From Siphonodentalium dalli (taxonomy: Eukaryota > Mollusca > Scaphopoda > Gadilida > Siphonodentaliidae), in assembly GCA_032622095.1 (NCBI GenBank), contig CP136062.1:157102875-157166874 (forward strand): a stretch of DNA of 64,000 bases, in the 5' to 3' direction. Numbering within the stretch: the stretch's first letter is position 1; every line of letters begins with the position of its first letter. The translations under genes were made by a program, and so were the position numbers. The notes beneath the pieces were generated by a model. That model was not told the origin of the DNA. It worked only from the letters and a program-made list of their open reading frames with translations, and made no database searches. This document shows, in pieces, positions 1 through 15,100 of the stretch.

Positions 1-2925
1 AACCGTGTTCACTATGGGTTGGCCATGGATGCATGGGTGCACATGTAAATAAGAAATGGGCACCAGTTCCTAATGTAGTTCATGGTATCACAGTCTGTAA
101 TATATAGGCCATGCTCCCGTACGAGCACATATATACTTGAAAAGAACCCATGCCCATGTATTGACATATATGTAGTTATGGCATGGATGGGAAGGACACT
201 GTTAGTTCATACCGTATAGCATCTAGTATTCCGGGTGCTACCATACTATGGTAGAGTATTCTGCATGGATGCCGGCATGGTCAAATGTAGTATATAGTGC
301 GAATGCCGGATTCAAGTGGGGGGGGGGGGTTAAGGTGGTATCGACATAAATGTGGGTCAATATTTTACATGTCTCATTAAAATGTATTCCAACAATCGAT
401 TCATGGCAATTACAATCATATGCTTCATACAGGTATGTCATTCTGATAAAAATAACTAAATAGTCTGTCAGTTTTAAGTAGTGTTGTCAATGGTAGGAGG
501 TTAGCTACCAACATTTAAACCTCAACACCAATATTCCACATGAGAATGTTTGCATCATTACACAATACATCAACCTTTAGTTGATGAATTATTTTCAATA
601 TAAGCATAATATGGCATATTATGAAGCAATTACATCATGTAAATTTCCAGCAACTCATACCGTATATGAAACAGTTATATGAGTTTAATTACCAGAAACA
701 CATACAGATGGTATGTTTTCAATGGTGGCTAATTCCATAGCAACCATTACACCACCCGCTAAGTATCGAATGCGGTAACTTTACAGTCATGTCCACACTA
801 ACAACAATTATGATAATTGTTTTCAATATAAACATGTTACATGACGTAGTTTAGTTTGTTAAATCGCCATAATAATAGAATTTCGGGTATGTCCCTAGCA
901 ACCGTTACCACTCATGTAAGTAAGAGATATATAGCAATTTGTTTCAGTCAAACCCACACTAACAACAACTATAACAACTGTTTCACCATAAAATGATAAT
1001 GGCGTACTTTATATTAGTTTGTTAAATCTACCATAATATCAGTCAGCTCGGCGTTTTTCGATTTCGGGTATGTCCCTAGAAACCGTTACCATCCCTGTAA
1101 GTAAGAAATGTGGTAATTTTTCGATTCAGATCAACACTAACAACAACTATTATGTTCACCATTACAATGCTACATGACGGAGTTTAGATTGTTCAAACTG
1201 CCATAATATCAGCCATATTTGTATTTCTTCAATTCGGCTAGTTGCATAGCAAACATTGCTAAGGAAGGACCTGCCAGGATGTTTACACGTCTGCAAATGA
1301 TCAATAGTGTATAAGGAACCTATGTGCCAAGATTCATGGTTTTATCACCATTTGCACAAGTGTTACACCAAACGCCTGGACTATTATGTGTTTTGTTTGC
1401 CTTTCAGACACTCAAGTCATGGCATACGTTTTAGAGGATAGTGTTAAGTTTCCGACTATACAATATTCAGGATGGTGATGTTTCGATATATTTGATCACT
1501 TTCTTTTTCTGAATTAACCTCTGTTCTAGTGTAATGATTTAAATATCAACTCATTGTCGTCTGAATATTTTTAGTCGCTCTCTTTTATGAGGGAAATTTT
1601 TAATCATCATGCGATTTGTATGTTCTCTTCGGTAATAAATGTCATCACAATTACGGAATATCGACTGGTAGTAAGATCTGGCATCACTTGTACTTCTCTA
1701 GCGACACCTGTTCCACGATAGACTGGTGTGTGTATGTGAAGAATGAGTCCGTAAATTAGCTTACATGTGACTGCATTCGCATATGGTCTGATGATATTTT
1801 GTCAGAATTTGAACCATTCCGAAAATCATGATATCTCAAAAAGCTCAACTCTGATTCTAGGGGACTTTTGCCATATTGTCCATAAACATCTTCTCAGTGA
1901 TCGCTGAAAAAATCAGCTTTCCCCGAGTTTCCCCCAGTGAACCCTAATGTGCCTGGAATATTAGGTGTGAAAAGTATGACCATGGATAGAGAATTACAAG
2001 AAAACAGATATGTACATTGTGTTCTGCCCAAGGCCACGGCCACACGAACTGCTCGCAACCAAAAAAACATTCACCCTGTAACGGTGCAAACTCATTCGAA
2101 TTCAAAAGTACAAAACATTAAAACCGAGAAACAAGTTTCATATCCGAGCGCTGATACAATTGTTTGATCTTGACTGTCAGCTTGACATCGCACATTTTCG
2201 GCGGTTGTGTCAGCAAGGAATCCATCGATGCCAGCAATCAGATGGTTCAGGTAGTGTGAATTCAAGTGCAAACATATACCCGCGAGTCCATTATTGAGAG
2301 GGTTCATTAGATTTTAGATAGAGAAATTTCATAAAAATTCATAAAATATAACCAATATATCATGCACATTTGGTTTGACATATCTTTGTAGAGAAAAATC
2401 CGAAATAAGAGGGGGAAGTTATTTATTGGGTATTTATATGATTGTTCCGGCTTCACACAATATACGACACATTTCACATGTCTTGTCCACACTATCCTAG
2501 TCCTGCCCAATACATGACTTTGTGAATTTGAATGTTTCGTGATGACAAAATGAGAGGCAGCATGGTCAGATCTGTCAGTTTTTAAATACAAAAATAATCG
2601 TTTTATGGTATGCGGCCACTACTTTGTCCACTATTTATCCAACAGAGAACTGATAAAGTAAAGTAAATAAACAACCTACTAATTTTAAACTGAATGGAAA
2701 TTTCACATATTTACGTGATGCACATCTCTCTGTTTCTGTCACATATACATGTATGCATGTTGTACATCTAATTCAAATATTTTATTAATATAATTATGAA
2801 TGTTAGCTTATGTTTTAACTATAGTTGAGAAAGACGTTTTGTGGACCCAGTGTTTTTATGTTTAAAAAAAAATCTACTTAAAATAAACAATTGTTTACTT
2901 ATTATCTGTTTATTTATTCATTAAG
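1..2925. other. Left-edge non-coding region
   Basis: No convincing exon found on either strand. It holds a G12 run (318-329) and a degenerate tandem repeat (690-1260). The missing first half of CTLD-A was looked for here without success, so that exon is probably upstream of the window. Confidence 0.5.
690..1260. repeat. Degenerate tandem repeat, period about 160-180 bp, 3-4 units
   Basis: Landmarks such as cctagcaaccgttacc recur near 738, 896, 1077 and 1247. They are followed each time by an ACTAACAACAACTAT-type segment and a TTTGTTAAATC..CCATAATA segment. Units differ by many substitutions, so the array is old. Confidence 0.6.
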
Positions 2926-3183
2926 GGTTCGTTGATGTGTGGCTCGGTCTCAAGTATCACACCACCGCTGGTTGGGAGTGGAACACGGGCACAACACATT
3001 ACAAGGCGCCGACGACATTGTTTGATGCATCACAGACATGTCCAGATTCAGATCCGTCACCTTCATCGTGTCGTGGGAAAACGAATAACTTCGTCACAGA
3101 CAACCATTGGGGGTCGGCGAATTATCCAACAGAGACCCACAAAGTCGTGTGCGAAAAAGATTTGCCTCTTCAAGTTCCCCAAG
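2926..3183 (+). CDS. Gene A exon: C-terminal half of CTLD-A
   Basis: Acceptor AG at 2924-2925 and donor GTAAGA at 3184; phase 1 at both ends. The translation carries the CTLD core WLGL, then WEWN, and ends in VVCEK, the usual last Cys of the fold. No EPN or QPD sugar-specificity motif is visible, so classical calcium-dependent sugar binding is not supported. The first half of this domain should be an earlier exon, which I could not find in 1-2925. Confidence 0.75.
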
Positions 3184-6100
3184 GTAAGATAGCATGTTCT
3201 GTTAAAGATAAATTCCAACTGCCCAGTATATTTTAATATTGTAGCTTATATGATTTCTCCCAGTTTGGGTGGACAAGACTATATATATAGCATGTTGTTG
3301 ATTGTTCTGAATTTGTGGCTTATTTACACGGCACGACATGAAACAGAAATTAACGTTTCGTGGTAGAAACAAAGAGCGTTAGTCTGACTTCTGGTGAAAA
3401 TTGAAAAGGGCTGAAAAATGGGTGTTACTTTTACAGATATTTATCAGAGCATAATAATGAAGCAGGTATATCAATATTTCGTGTATTTGTCGACCTATCA
3501 TATCCGTCCCTGCAAATTTATAGAAAGGTTTAACTAATCTAAGTTTGTTGTATTTCAAGATTGTAACGCCACCGCCTTCAATGCGGCAACAGCTGGACCC
3601 AGAGAAATATACGTAGTGGGATCGGCGTGTTACTATGGATTTCACGACAATGTGAGGGATTACCACGAAGCGAGCGCGTTATGTGAGGCAGGAAACGCGC
3701 ATCTACTCGCCCTGGAGACGAAATCAGAATGGAATGCTATTCAGTCACTGACCATGTGTGAGTTATCCGACGTGCATATATTCATACATATATATGTATA
3801 TACAAACTTGATATTTCTAAAAGGTGTTATTATCTCTTGCAGTTAGTATACCATTGACCAGACCTATACGGCTACCTCCAATGTCCAGGACTACTATATA
3901 TATATATAACCCGTTTCATCCGAGAGTAGTTCTATCGGTCAATCAATACACTAAGCGATGTCAATCAAGTATTGACTTCGTGCCATGTTTGTTTATGTTA
4001 TGCATTTGATGACGCTTGTTTTCGGATTTAGTGGGGTGGGACCAACGGGAGAAATTGTACCGAGTATATTTTATGTTTTGTTTCCAAATAGCGTTCATAG
4101 ATGCATACTTTATTTTTGTTATATGTTATATGCTATATTAATAGCGTATGCTATCGTATGAAGGTAAGTCCGTGCATCATATCACTTTAACATCATAAAT
4201 GTGGCATCAGATACTCATGCTCCCCAGTTGTTGATGGTGAAAGTATCGTAAACATGATAATGTACATGAAGATTACATGTGGCGCGTACTACATCTTGAT
4301 TTTATTTTTCTCATAATGTCCTGAATTACTTCGACTCTTACAAAACCCTGCATGTCAATCATTGAAACAAGCCCGGAGAGAGGCTATATGAGATAATAAA
4401 AACTGATAACACAGACTTGGGTTAAAGCGGGAATAGCACTAACACAAAATTTGGTTGTATACTTTCTTATACATGTATATATGCGCTGTTAATATGCTTA
4501 TATTCTATTCTGATATTGTAATGTTGTATTTATTGTTGTTGTCTTCGGGAGAGGAGGTGGTTAACACTTGTCCTCCAATCATGTCACCATATTATTTTGG
4601 TACATACATTTGTTTAAACCATCTTCATTGTCAGACATAGACAACACTTGGTTAGCGGTGCGGTACGACAATTCATCGATGGAGTGGTACTGGGATGATA
4701 AGTCAACAGTGAATAGTATTATCAAACCAACACAATGGTTAATTCCGGCCAGTGGATCTACAGAGACATGTGCATGGACAGTGGCAGTTAGCAAACAACC
4801 ACAATGGTATCAGGCACTGTGTAGTTCAAAAACAGCTTATACCATATGCGAGATGGAACCCTTCGAATCGCAAGCACTGTTCGGTGGGTGGCAGTAGCTT
4901 TTAATGTATTAATTATTGTTTTTTCCAAATCCTATATTCGTTTTCAGTATTAAAGATGTAATTATTTGTTCCCGACTACTTTTTACAAAACCTATTTTAA
5001 ATTGTATTTAGATATTAGTGTATTAACAAAATCAATCGCTTGTTGAGTGAGTTATCGCAGTGTTGAGTAGATATTTTACTCAACTCGTTGAGTACAAATA
5101 GTTTGTTCGACACTTTAGTCATTGTTGCTTGGTGGTATTTGTACACTTGTGTTGATTAATTGTTTAATAACATTTTAGTCAACTCGATTTTCAGTATATG
5201 TCTTTAATGAGACAGCTATATATATGGACGCAGAGAGGGAAGATGTGTAGGCATGTGATAGTAGTGCTGTAGGTATAGTGAAATATTGTAATGTGCAGTT
5301 GTAATATTTATAAACTTAATATTATGGCGTCGTCAAACGCCACAGGGTGGCATATAGTGATACTCCAGAGTGATATTGAAATCCCGAATTTGAAAGTCAT
5401 CATTCCATACATCAACCCGATAGGAGCCGATCAGTTATAAGACTAAACGGTGGTAGAAAACTAACAATACACAGCAGTTTAATTTGTACCCTTGCCATTC
5501 AATAGCCCAGTCCATTTATGAGAAATGGGTGCTACATTTCAAACTAATGGCAACACTATGTTTCTTAACAGAAATAAGTCTATAAACCTATGTATGTAAA
5601 AACAAACGTACAATAAATACCCCCCAAAAAAAGGATCAAGGAAGGCGAAATTGGTGAATGCTGTGAGATACATTTGTTAACATTTTTAATACTCTTTTTA
5701 TGGATTTTCAAGAATATTTATAAAAACACCCAATTACTCTAGTCCTTCCGTGTTTAATAATTTTCGTAAATTCTAAAACACTTATTACAGAACAAACTTT
5801 TTATCCACATACGTTGATTATATTTCGAGTATTGTGTCTGCAAATTTGGGAGTTTGTCTAATTTTGGAGCTTCAATTTCTCCGAATTAGCTAAAATCCAT
5901 AGTTTATGGTCTAGTAGTTTAAAGGGATGTGTTGCTGTTGTATTAATTTACTACCTACGTTGTGTACACACACTAATTAATTTATGCATCCATTATTCCA
6001 TGAGTAAAAAGAAAATATATTCTTAAACAAAATGGGTGAGCCATTGTATGGACTTTTGCCTGTGATACAGAACTAGCGTGATTAAATACCATTTCTCAAT

Positions 6101-9100
6101 AAATTTATATGTATATACCCTGTATGTTTCATAATAGGCTAAATACACTGATGGGATTGCTATAACATTGTTGACGACATAAATTTATTGCTCTGAATCC
6201 ATAATGCATATAGTGTTGACTCTTTTCCAAAAATGCAATTTTAGACTGTTTTGGGGATTTTTTTTCCATTTCGAAAGATGTTTGTGCAGACATAGTAAAA
6301 CAATGAACGCAATCAATATTTAATGTGTCAAATAACTTAACTTTCCTGCAAAAATACTCAGTGTTGGAACAATAGAATTACATTTGTTATGCCAACATAA
6401 TAATATCACTGGATTTGACATATTGTTCCATAAAATGACTCCAAGTTTGAGCGTTGATAATGGGGTAGGTACAATGAAAAATGCTATCACGTCACCATAT
6501 TCTTGTCAATGGGGATAAAGGGTTGTTATATTCCAGTTTCTTTAGATTACTGTTGCATAATAAAATGATTAGAACTTTAGTGGATGTTTATATTAAGTTT
6601 ATGACCATGTCATATAAAACAACCACAAAATAACGATTCGCACTTTCGCAGTCGTACCAAAACTCTGAATACGAACCTCAAAACATGAAGAGGTAAACTC
6701 TGTATAAAATATTAAAGGGGAATCAGACTACCACATAACGAAAAGGCATGCTCATTAAACAACGATATCACATCGCGTAATACAAAATTCCCGCTATTTA
6801 TATGATCGTATCCGATATTTATAAGATCGTTACGTTACGGCCTATTATTAATCCTTAGTACAGATATATTTGAAGGCTATCACACTAAAATCATTTCGGC
6901 CTGTGTTTGTTATTCTGCGCAAAATCCAAGTAATCATAGCCCATCGAAGACTATACACACATGTACATGTATTAAAAGCCACAATTATTTACGTTATCAT
7001 TAATATACACCCAGTTAATGGTCGCATAACATTTGAATGTGACAATATTGGTCAAACTTAAATGACTTCTATATGTGCACATATGACAACAAATTTTGTT
7101 TTGGGAATTAAACTACAATTTATTCATAACAGATAATCATATTGTGCGCAACAAACATTCAATCTGCTGTTGTATTTATTTTTCATATCTAAAAACAGAG
7201 GTATCGTACTCGATACAGTTTAGCGTTAAACAACCAAATGAGGCCGTGACGTCACAAACTATAAAGGGAGATAAATTTCTTCTAAAATAGCGTGCCAATC
7301 TACCGGCGTAATTGCTTGCGCGGGTTAGTTTGAGACGCCATATCTCCGATCATTTGCGGATATTTGCGCTGAAACTTTACATACGAAAAGAGAACAGCTT
7401 GCGTAATGCACATACTTGTCGAATAATTTGCTTCTAATGTTCGATCTTTATATCTGCCGGAAATGCGTTTTATTTAATTGTTATACACAAAATATATAAT
7501 CATTTTGGAAATACAGTGTGCATAAAATATATGGATTTCCTATGTCGCCATTTGTTCAACCTTAATCTCGTGAACTCATCGGCATAACCTAATTGGCCAA
7601 GGACACATGACAATTTAGTATTACCAAAATTACCATTGCGGAGATGGTACGCATTCGAATTGGAATGGTCCGATCTGTAATATGGTTATTTTAATAGACA
7701 CCGGGGTGCGCTCATGTTTCTGATTGCACCAATATGTCATTTTCGCGCCAAAATGGACATAGAACATATGTCAATACCCATGCGCCAAAATGGCAAACAT
7801 CCGATAAGGTGATCCATGTATAAGAATGACGTTGTGTGTTGCCAATTTGGTATACCATTGGTGAAAATAGAACGGTCGCTGTTCTCACGCCCGTTAAAAA
7901 GATGTTTTTTTTGTGGTATTGGCTTCGATTAATGACAAAGATGTCAAATTCCGATAACCGATTGATTCGAACTTGACGGTGACCCGTGTGTTCTCGGAGG
8001 TGGACAGCACATCAAATATCAAGTGACTCAAGTTTGATCACGTCATCATTTAGAAGCACAACAATTATAATTTCGAATTCGGACAGGCGCATATAGCAGT
8101 CTAAATCATTGGACCATGGTCAAATTAGATCTTGAGCTGTGTTTTCTGACCTGTAAATCATTTACCAAATATCGAGAATTTGTTAGATATTGTTTAAATT
8201 GTTATCCAGACAACCCAAACATCAACGGATCATCACCAGTTTCGACATGTGTCTCCTCAAATGTGAAGACACAGCAGGTATCAAGAAATTATGTTGATCA
8301 TCGATCAAGTATTCATCCAGACCCGAAAATTGTGATTTCTAAATTGAAAAAGGTCATAACTTCGACTGATAACTCTGTCAACAACCATTATGCCATGATC
8401 AAAATATAACTTGCACCTGTGTCTCAAATGTGATATACAAACAAAATATGTTGAATATTGCTCAAGTTATCATCTGGACAATTCAAACTGCGGTTTTCTT
8501 TATCGAAACAGGGGCTTAACTCCGTAAAAAATAATATTCTGAACTTGACCAATTCGATTTTGACATTGCGTTCTTAAATACCAACTAAATTACCAAATCC
8601 CATGGAACTCTGATTCATGTAATAATATTGAAGTTATGATCCGGGTAACCCTGATGGACAACTGACATACGGACGGTCGTGCTGATTATGATAGTCCTTT
8701 TATTCATTGGACAATAATTACTTTTAGCAAGAGTAGTCTCTATTCCCGTAATATTTCACAAAAATGGAGTGTTGCACACAACTTTAACCTGTGCAACGCC
8801 GGTAACCCTTATAATAGTGGTTGTAAGAGGAAGATAAATGCGATTACACATCAAATTATATTTAATTTACTATATATGCACAACATCCTTTAAAATTTTA
8901 AAACTAAACGCCCCTAAATTGTATTTATGGAAACCAGCCAACATTACGGATTTATATGTCCATAAGTTGATTTTATTTATGTGGGAAGTTCCTCCACGGT
9001 GTGTTTGACCATGTATTATTAAGTGGCAATGAGAAATGCAGGGCATATGTATCACAATTTATTGAGCCGTATGACTCCAAATATGGCTTTTCATCACACG

Positions 9101-12100
9101 TTTCTGGTTCCATAGTATGGAACACATATTTTGTTTAAGAATATGTTTGTATTTTAAATCGTGGAATCCTAAAATGATAATTTTTGTGCGAGACAAAGTG
9201 AGGAAATTGATATAACAACAAGACGTTACTTTGTTTTCTCTAGTTTTTGAAATACTTGACCATAACATATGGATTTAAGCTAATCTGAGAAATTCATGCT
9301 CCAGAATCAGACAAACTCCAAATGTTGTGGTAAAATAACTCGACAAATACATGTACTCAACGTATCTGGGAACAGTTATAATCAGGAATGTGTACTCAAC
9401 AAAACGATATAAAATCGGAAGGACCTGTTGACTTGATTTTGTTTATATATATTCGTGAAAAGCCATAAATTGAGAATTTGAAAAAACATTTCAGAAATTC
9501 ATTTCAAAGAATTCACCAATTTCGCATTTCCTGATACTGTTTTATGTTTAGTATTTGGTTTATGATGGATTGTTGCACATAAGTTATTACCATTGAGGAA
9601 CATTGTCTTGCAATTAGTTTGAGATGAACCATAAATGCAAAGGACTGTAATACCATATATTATCGTTACTGCATGTTTGTTATTTTATATTTTATAGGAT
9701 GTGACCGGAGTTTTTCGGTACAATACAAAGACAGATATAACCTGCAAAGCACCGGAAGTTGTTATTACTCATTCACCGACAAAGCACGTAACTACGCCGA
9801 TGCAAGGGCGCTATGTCGATCAGCGGGCACGAATCTCCTTTTTCTGGAAGATTCCACCGAGAGGACGGGTCTGGCTGGAATGTCGAAGTGTAAGTTGCAA
9901 CGCAATGAATTGTTATCAATATGCCCTGCATATCTCATTGCCATTTATGTATTCATGTTGAAACAAATTGTAAAGGCATTTCACAAATAAATGGTGAGCA
10001 CAATCAACGTATGGCCCATACATCCTTACAATTGACTCCATGCAGTTAACGTTGCCTGTAGTCTGTCATCGGGCGCAAAAACAAAAGTGAGAATTTATTA
10101 GTGTCGGGGTCAGAAGTTTTATTTGCACACATTTTAATGAAAGCACCTACACGATAATGGTAACCTGATATTTGAAGACAGATGGGAGCATATTTTGTGT
10201 ACGTTTCGTATAATAGTTTTGTACTGTACCCTGTGTGATGATAACGTCATTGACTCCTTGGGGAATTTTACGTACGTTTATTTCGCCAAAAAAAAAACGT
10301 AGTTCCAACTGGATGAGAGCTGTACATTAATTAGGTGACAGTCAGTTTAACAAAACAGTTCAAACGCCTAGATTCGGGAACATAGACATCGAGCTTCTCC
10401 AACTTAGACGGTACAGACCCTACTTCCTCTTCTTTTGGTGGCTCTTAATGGATGACACTGCGCTTGTGTTGTCTTACCAAGAAATCAACGAATCAGCATT
10501 CGAGCATTGAACAACAGTCCATTACAACGTAGGTGCGAGTAGTACACCGACGCTCGAATTATCATGTTGTCTGTTGGTTGCTTAATTACATAACGCAAGC
10601 GCTAGTGTCTTAAATAAAACACGAAATTGTTACAACTGACATTCTTCTGTATGTGGAAATGTGGGGGGGGGGGGGGGGGGGGGTCGAACAAAATATCACT
10701 AATTTCGATGAAAATGCTGTGCTGAGAACTAATTTCGTCAATGTCACTTCGTTTTCTCTAGCATAAACTAATACAAATAATATTTTGGCAAAATGGTCTG
10801 CTATTGGGCTGAACAATATAGTAAGTGGGCACACCCGCCATGCAACTTACATGTATGTTGCGGCGGGAGAAACATTGTAATATTGACGAATGGGTGACAC
10901 GCCCCCCCCCCCAAACTTTGGTAACAGTTTCAAGCCTAACACACCATCAGTTGGATATTTCGTATCGAAAATAGGTTACAAATTATTTCATAGTTTAATA
11001 TTTCAACCATTTTTTATAGTGGTGTGAAATTGGCATCAGTTGGACATACCTAACCTTAAGAGTTGTGCCCGGTTAGCGATTAGAAAATTCCAACGGATGG
11101 ATAGAGGGTGCAAATAGAATTTCCCATGTTAAGTTATAAATTCCAAATATTACACATCAACGGAGACATTCTAGACACGTCCATGTAAGTACGTTACCTC
11201 GAGTCTGATATAGATGGGTCAGATCTCTTATCTTCATATATTTGTTCCAGCCACTATCTAGAATTGGGCGTTTTAATGTTGACCGTCCAGGAGTGTACTT
11301 TCGACAGAATTACTTCTACACTTGCGAGTTCATATCAATCCCGTGAAACAAATTTAATTAATCGTCCCGTTATCATTGGGTTTATATATACATCATCTAA
11401 ATTGGATAGATCAGCTCACTCGTTTCATCATAATTAAGACGGGCGGCGTGCGTTTTTTTGGGAGTGATAAACTCTACTCACTCGCAATCCGCACTCGCGA
11501 GTAGAGTTTATCACTCCCAACCAAGACGCACACCGGCCATCTTAATTATGAAGACACTCGTTGATATGATCTATCCAATACATAGATCGCAAAAGTCGGA
11601 TGAATATATAACGAAACCTACATCGGGTTCTCAAGCTACTCACTATACTAAACTGATTCTGATACTAAAACGACGTTGATATTCTATTCACAATCTTACA
11701 CTTGTCCATTCTGGATAACTAAGTAATGTAACTTTGCACCAAGTTCACACGTTTAACTTGCATAAACCGTGACTCAAGATAAAGAGACCAATAGTATTTT
11801 ACGCAGTTCGTTGTGTGATACCATTAGCCTAATCAGAATGCGCCAATTGCCCAGTTCCTGTTACTGGCCGCATATCACTTTTCTGAAGGTATAGTGCTGA
11901 AGTTGTCATTACTATTGTGGTAAGTACACACACAATGCACATGTTACGCCACTGGCTCAATTTATATTTCACGGTTAGTAGTAGTAAAATGACATATTTT
12001 GTTTACTACACTGCTCTTCCAGCATATCTATATTTTAACTAGTAGGGTGACCCGACGTTACACATGTTAAGTGATGTGCGACACTCCGCTGAGGGCATTT

Positions 12101-15100
12101 GGTCAGAAAACAGAATGACCTTGCTCCAAGTTTTTATTATCATAAATTGTATAGCCAAATGGGCATCACAAAACATCATTTCCATACATGGATTATAAGC
12201 AGTAGCTGACCTTGTCGGATGATTACCTATTTAGTATCGCGATTAACTCATCTCCTGAGTACATACGTTTTTACTATACAACTGCGATTACTTGAGATGT
12301 TATCTATTTTGTATTAATTGTACAATCCACGTGTTGGAATTCTCGGTAATAGTTGATCAGTGCAGCCTGTTCTTCATAAAAGCCGCACATTATCTGCTTA
12401 TAAATAACTTATTTTAGGTAGATAATCTGCTTAGAATCGTCTCATTATGAGTCGATTCTAAGCAGATATGTGCGGACAACGACAACTGACGACTTTTCAA
12501 GTGTTTGCTCTTTAACATGTGTTTTCACTGTGGCCCGCGCCATAAAACGAAATAACGGCTACGACTCCATTATCTGCTTATTTCGGAATCAAATAATTAC
12601 ACTATGTACCTATTTCACATTAAAGGTCGATCATGTGCGTATTTATGCCAAGATATGTTGCATATGGGCATCACAAAACGTCATTTCCATACATGGATTA
12701 TAAGCAGTAGATGACCTTGTCGAATGATTGCCTATTGTTTATCGCGATTATCTCAGCTCGAGAGCAAAGAAGTATTTACTTAACAACTGCGCGTATTTGA
12801 GACGATATCTTGTTTTAATTGTACAATCCACGTGGTTGGAATTATCGGCAATAGTACATTGACGCTAACCTCTCTCACGTTATCGACGCTAACCTCTCTC
12901 ACGTTATCGACGCTAACCTCTCACGTTATCGACGCTAACCTCTCTCACATTATCGACGCTAACCTCTCTCGCGTTATTGACGTTAACCTCTCTCATGTTA
13001 TCGACGCTAACCTCTCTCATGTTATCGACGCGAACCTCTCTCACGTTATCGACGTTAACCTCTCTCACGTTATCGACGCTGTCGAGAATAATGCCAACAT
13101 TTACAAGACTCTTGTAAATAATTATAGGAGACAATACGTGTTCAACAATAATTCTGTCGCCAACAACACATACTGATCATACACTGCAAGAATCGTGTCC
13201 ACAACAATGAGTAGCCCAAATAATTGTCAGATTTGCGTGGGACTATTTTGTCTACTTATAACGTAGTATTGTATCTCATATTGCATTGGCATGTGAATTC
13301 CACGTTCCGATGAACCGCATTGTTTTATACGATATAAGTTTCATGTTTCGCGCATTAACTTCATTTAATTTAATAGCAGACACTAGATTTTACTTGGTCA
13401 ATATATGTCTTCTAGATGTGGATCGAGTTTGGCTTGGTTTACGGTATGATACGCCCGGTGTGAGATGGTACTGGGATGATGGTGCCCGTGACATCAGCGT
13501 GGATGCTGCGTCCATACATTGGTCTCCCAGCGACCCTGGTAGCGAATGCGGAGTAACTGACAGCATCACCACTACTGAAACATGGCTCAGCTCAGACTGC
13601 TCACAAAATGCAGCCCATGTGATCTGCGAAGCCTGTGAGTATACCTGTGTATTGTGTGTTGTCCATATTTTATGACACAGTTGAATTTGGTGTCGTTTGA
13701 GATTCAATGATTATAGAGCGACTTACGCGATCATTAAAGTCGCAACTAATTCAGTAAAAATAAGCCACATTCAATTAAATAGGAGTGCACATACGTTTCC
13801 CTTCGCAAAAATATGTGGATCTGATTGTCCAGTGAACTTGATTCGCATTGTGGCGACAGTCGCGACCAACTGATAGATGTGTCACTTACCGCCTCTGAAA
13901 AGAGTATAGCTCTGCAGGCCAATATACAAACTGTCTGTCATCCCACACCTTCTGTGCTAACTTCTTGCTGCCATGGATGATGATAAGTTATAGATTTTTA
14001 AACGTTTTAAACCATTTAGGTTTGGGATCGTCGTTATACCCGAGGGTAATAGTACGAGGACTATAATTCCGGTGATAGTTGGCTTGCCACAATCCTGGCA
14101 TCGTTAGGTCAGAAGGCGGGTAATAATTGTTCGAAGACCATAACCCGGGCGATAGCTCGCTTACTAGGTTATGGCCAAAACTACTCTCGGACACGTGATC
14201 GTGCTTCGTCCAATAAACAGTATTACCCTCTGTGAACTCTACGTATATAATAAAAGTATTTATTAGATACCTATACATTCTTTCTGCTTCACATTAATAT
14301 TAAAATCACATGATATTAATAACTACAGTATAATTAGGGACAAATAGGGACGACATAATTTGTTGCAAAACTTCAGGGTAATAAGAATCTGGCGGCGGGT
14401 CCAATGCGCGAAATTCTGCGACAACTGTCGTAAGAAGGCAATCGTGAATTTTCCAGCAATCTCAATTTAAAACCATTAAATAACAAGTCATTATTTATTC
14501 TGGCCAATCCCAGCACAGCCTAGACTATTATAACAAACTAGCGGAAACAGGTTTCCTTCGGAGGCATTTATTCAGCGTCGGAGGGCCCTGGGGTCCCTGC
14601 GTAAAGGGGCCCGTGGCCCTTATTGTGCGTTATGGGCCTGCGACCCCTGTTCCACTTCGCGCACATTTTGTTCGTTCAAACAGTTTGATTTAAAAAATAT
14701 GTTTTATATTTTTTAGATAGAGCTGTTTGCTCAAATTAACGCACATTTCTATTTTGTATTTATATATATATATTTTTTAAATTAAATTGTCTTTTGAAAT
14801 TTGTTTTAAAATCTAACCCCATTATAACATTCGCCAGGGTAACCCGAGCCACCACATCAAATTTGGTTGGAATCGGAACAACAGTCTGGGATAAAAATCC
14901 GGACAGACAGATAGATGGACGGACGGAGAGACACATCCTACCCTTTTATATATAAATCTATGCTTTACGACATGTCTAAAAAGATGAATCAGTATTGAGT
15001 GTTTATATCTGCCAGATTATTGCAAAATGATTGAACAATATTTATGTTTTGATCATTCACGCTATTCACAATTAGTGTATGCAAATGGCTGCCAAGAACA

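Larger units (their letters stand above)
9890..13415. other. Intron of gene A (3.5 kb)
   Basis: Contains G21 and C11 runs, a foldback element (11401-11579), a pair of direct repeats around a dispersed element (12159-12855) and a 24-bp minisatellite (12860-13073). No coding exon is supported. Confidence 0.5.

Noticed and set aside
1937-2167. 76-codon ORF as the missing CTLD-A exon
   Set aside because: No CTLD residues (no CYxF, no LhxLE region) and no suitable donor in phase.
8116-8409. 97-codon plus-strand ORF
   Set aside because: Lies inside a degenerate dispersed repeat whose other units are not open in that frame.
12832-13176. 114-codon plus-strand ORF and 73-codon minus-strand ORF
   Set aside because: Products of the 24-bp minisatellite.
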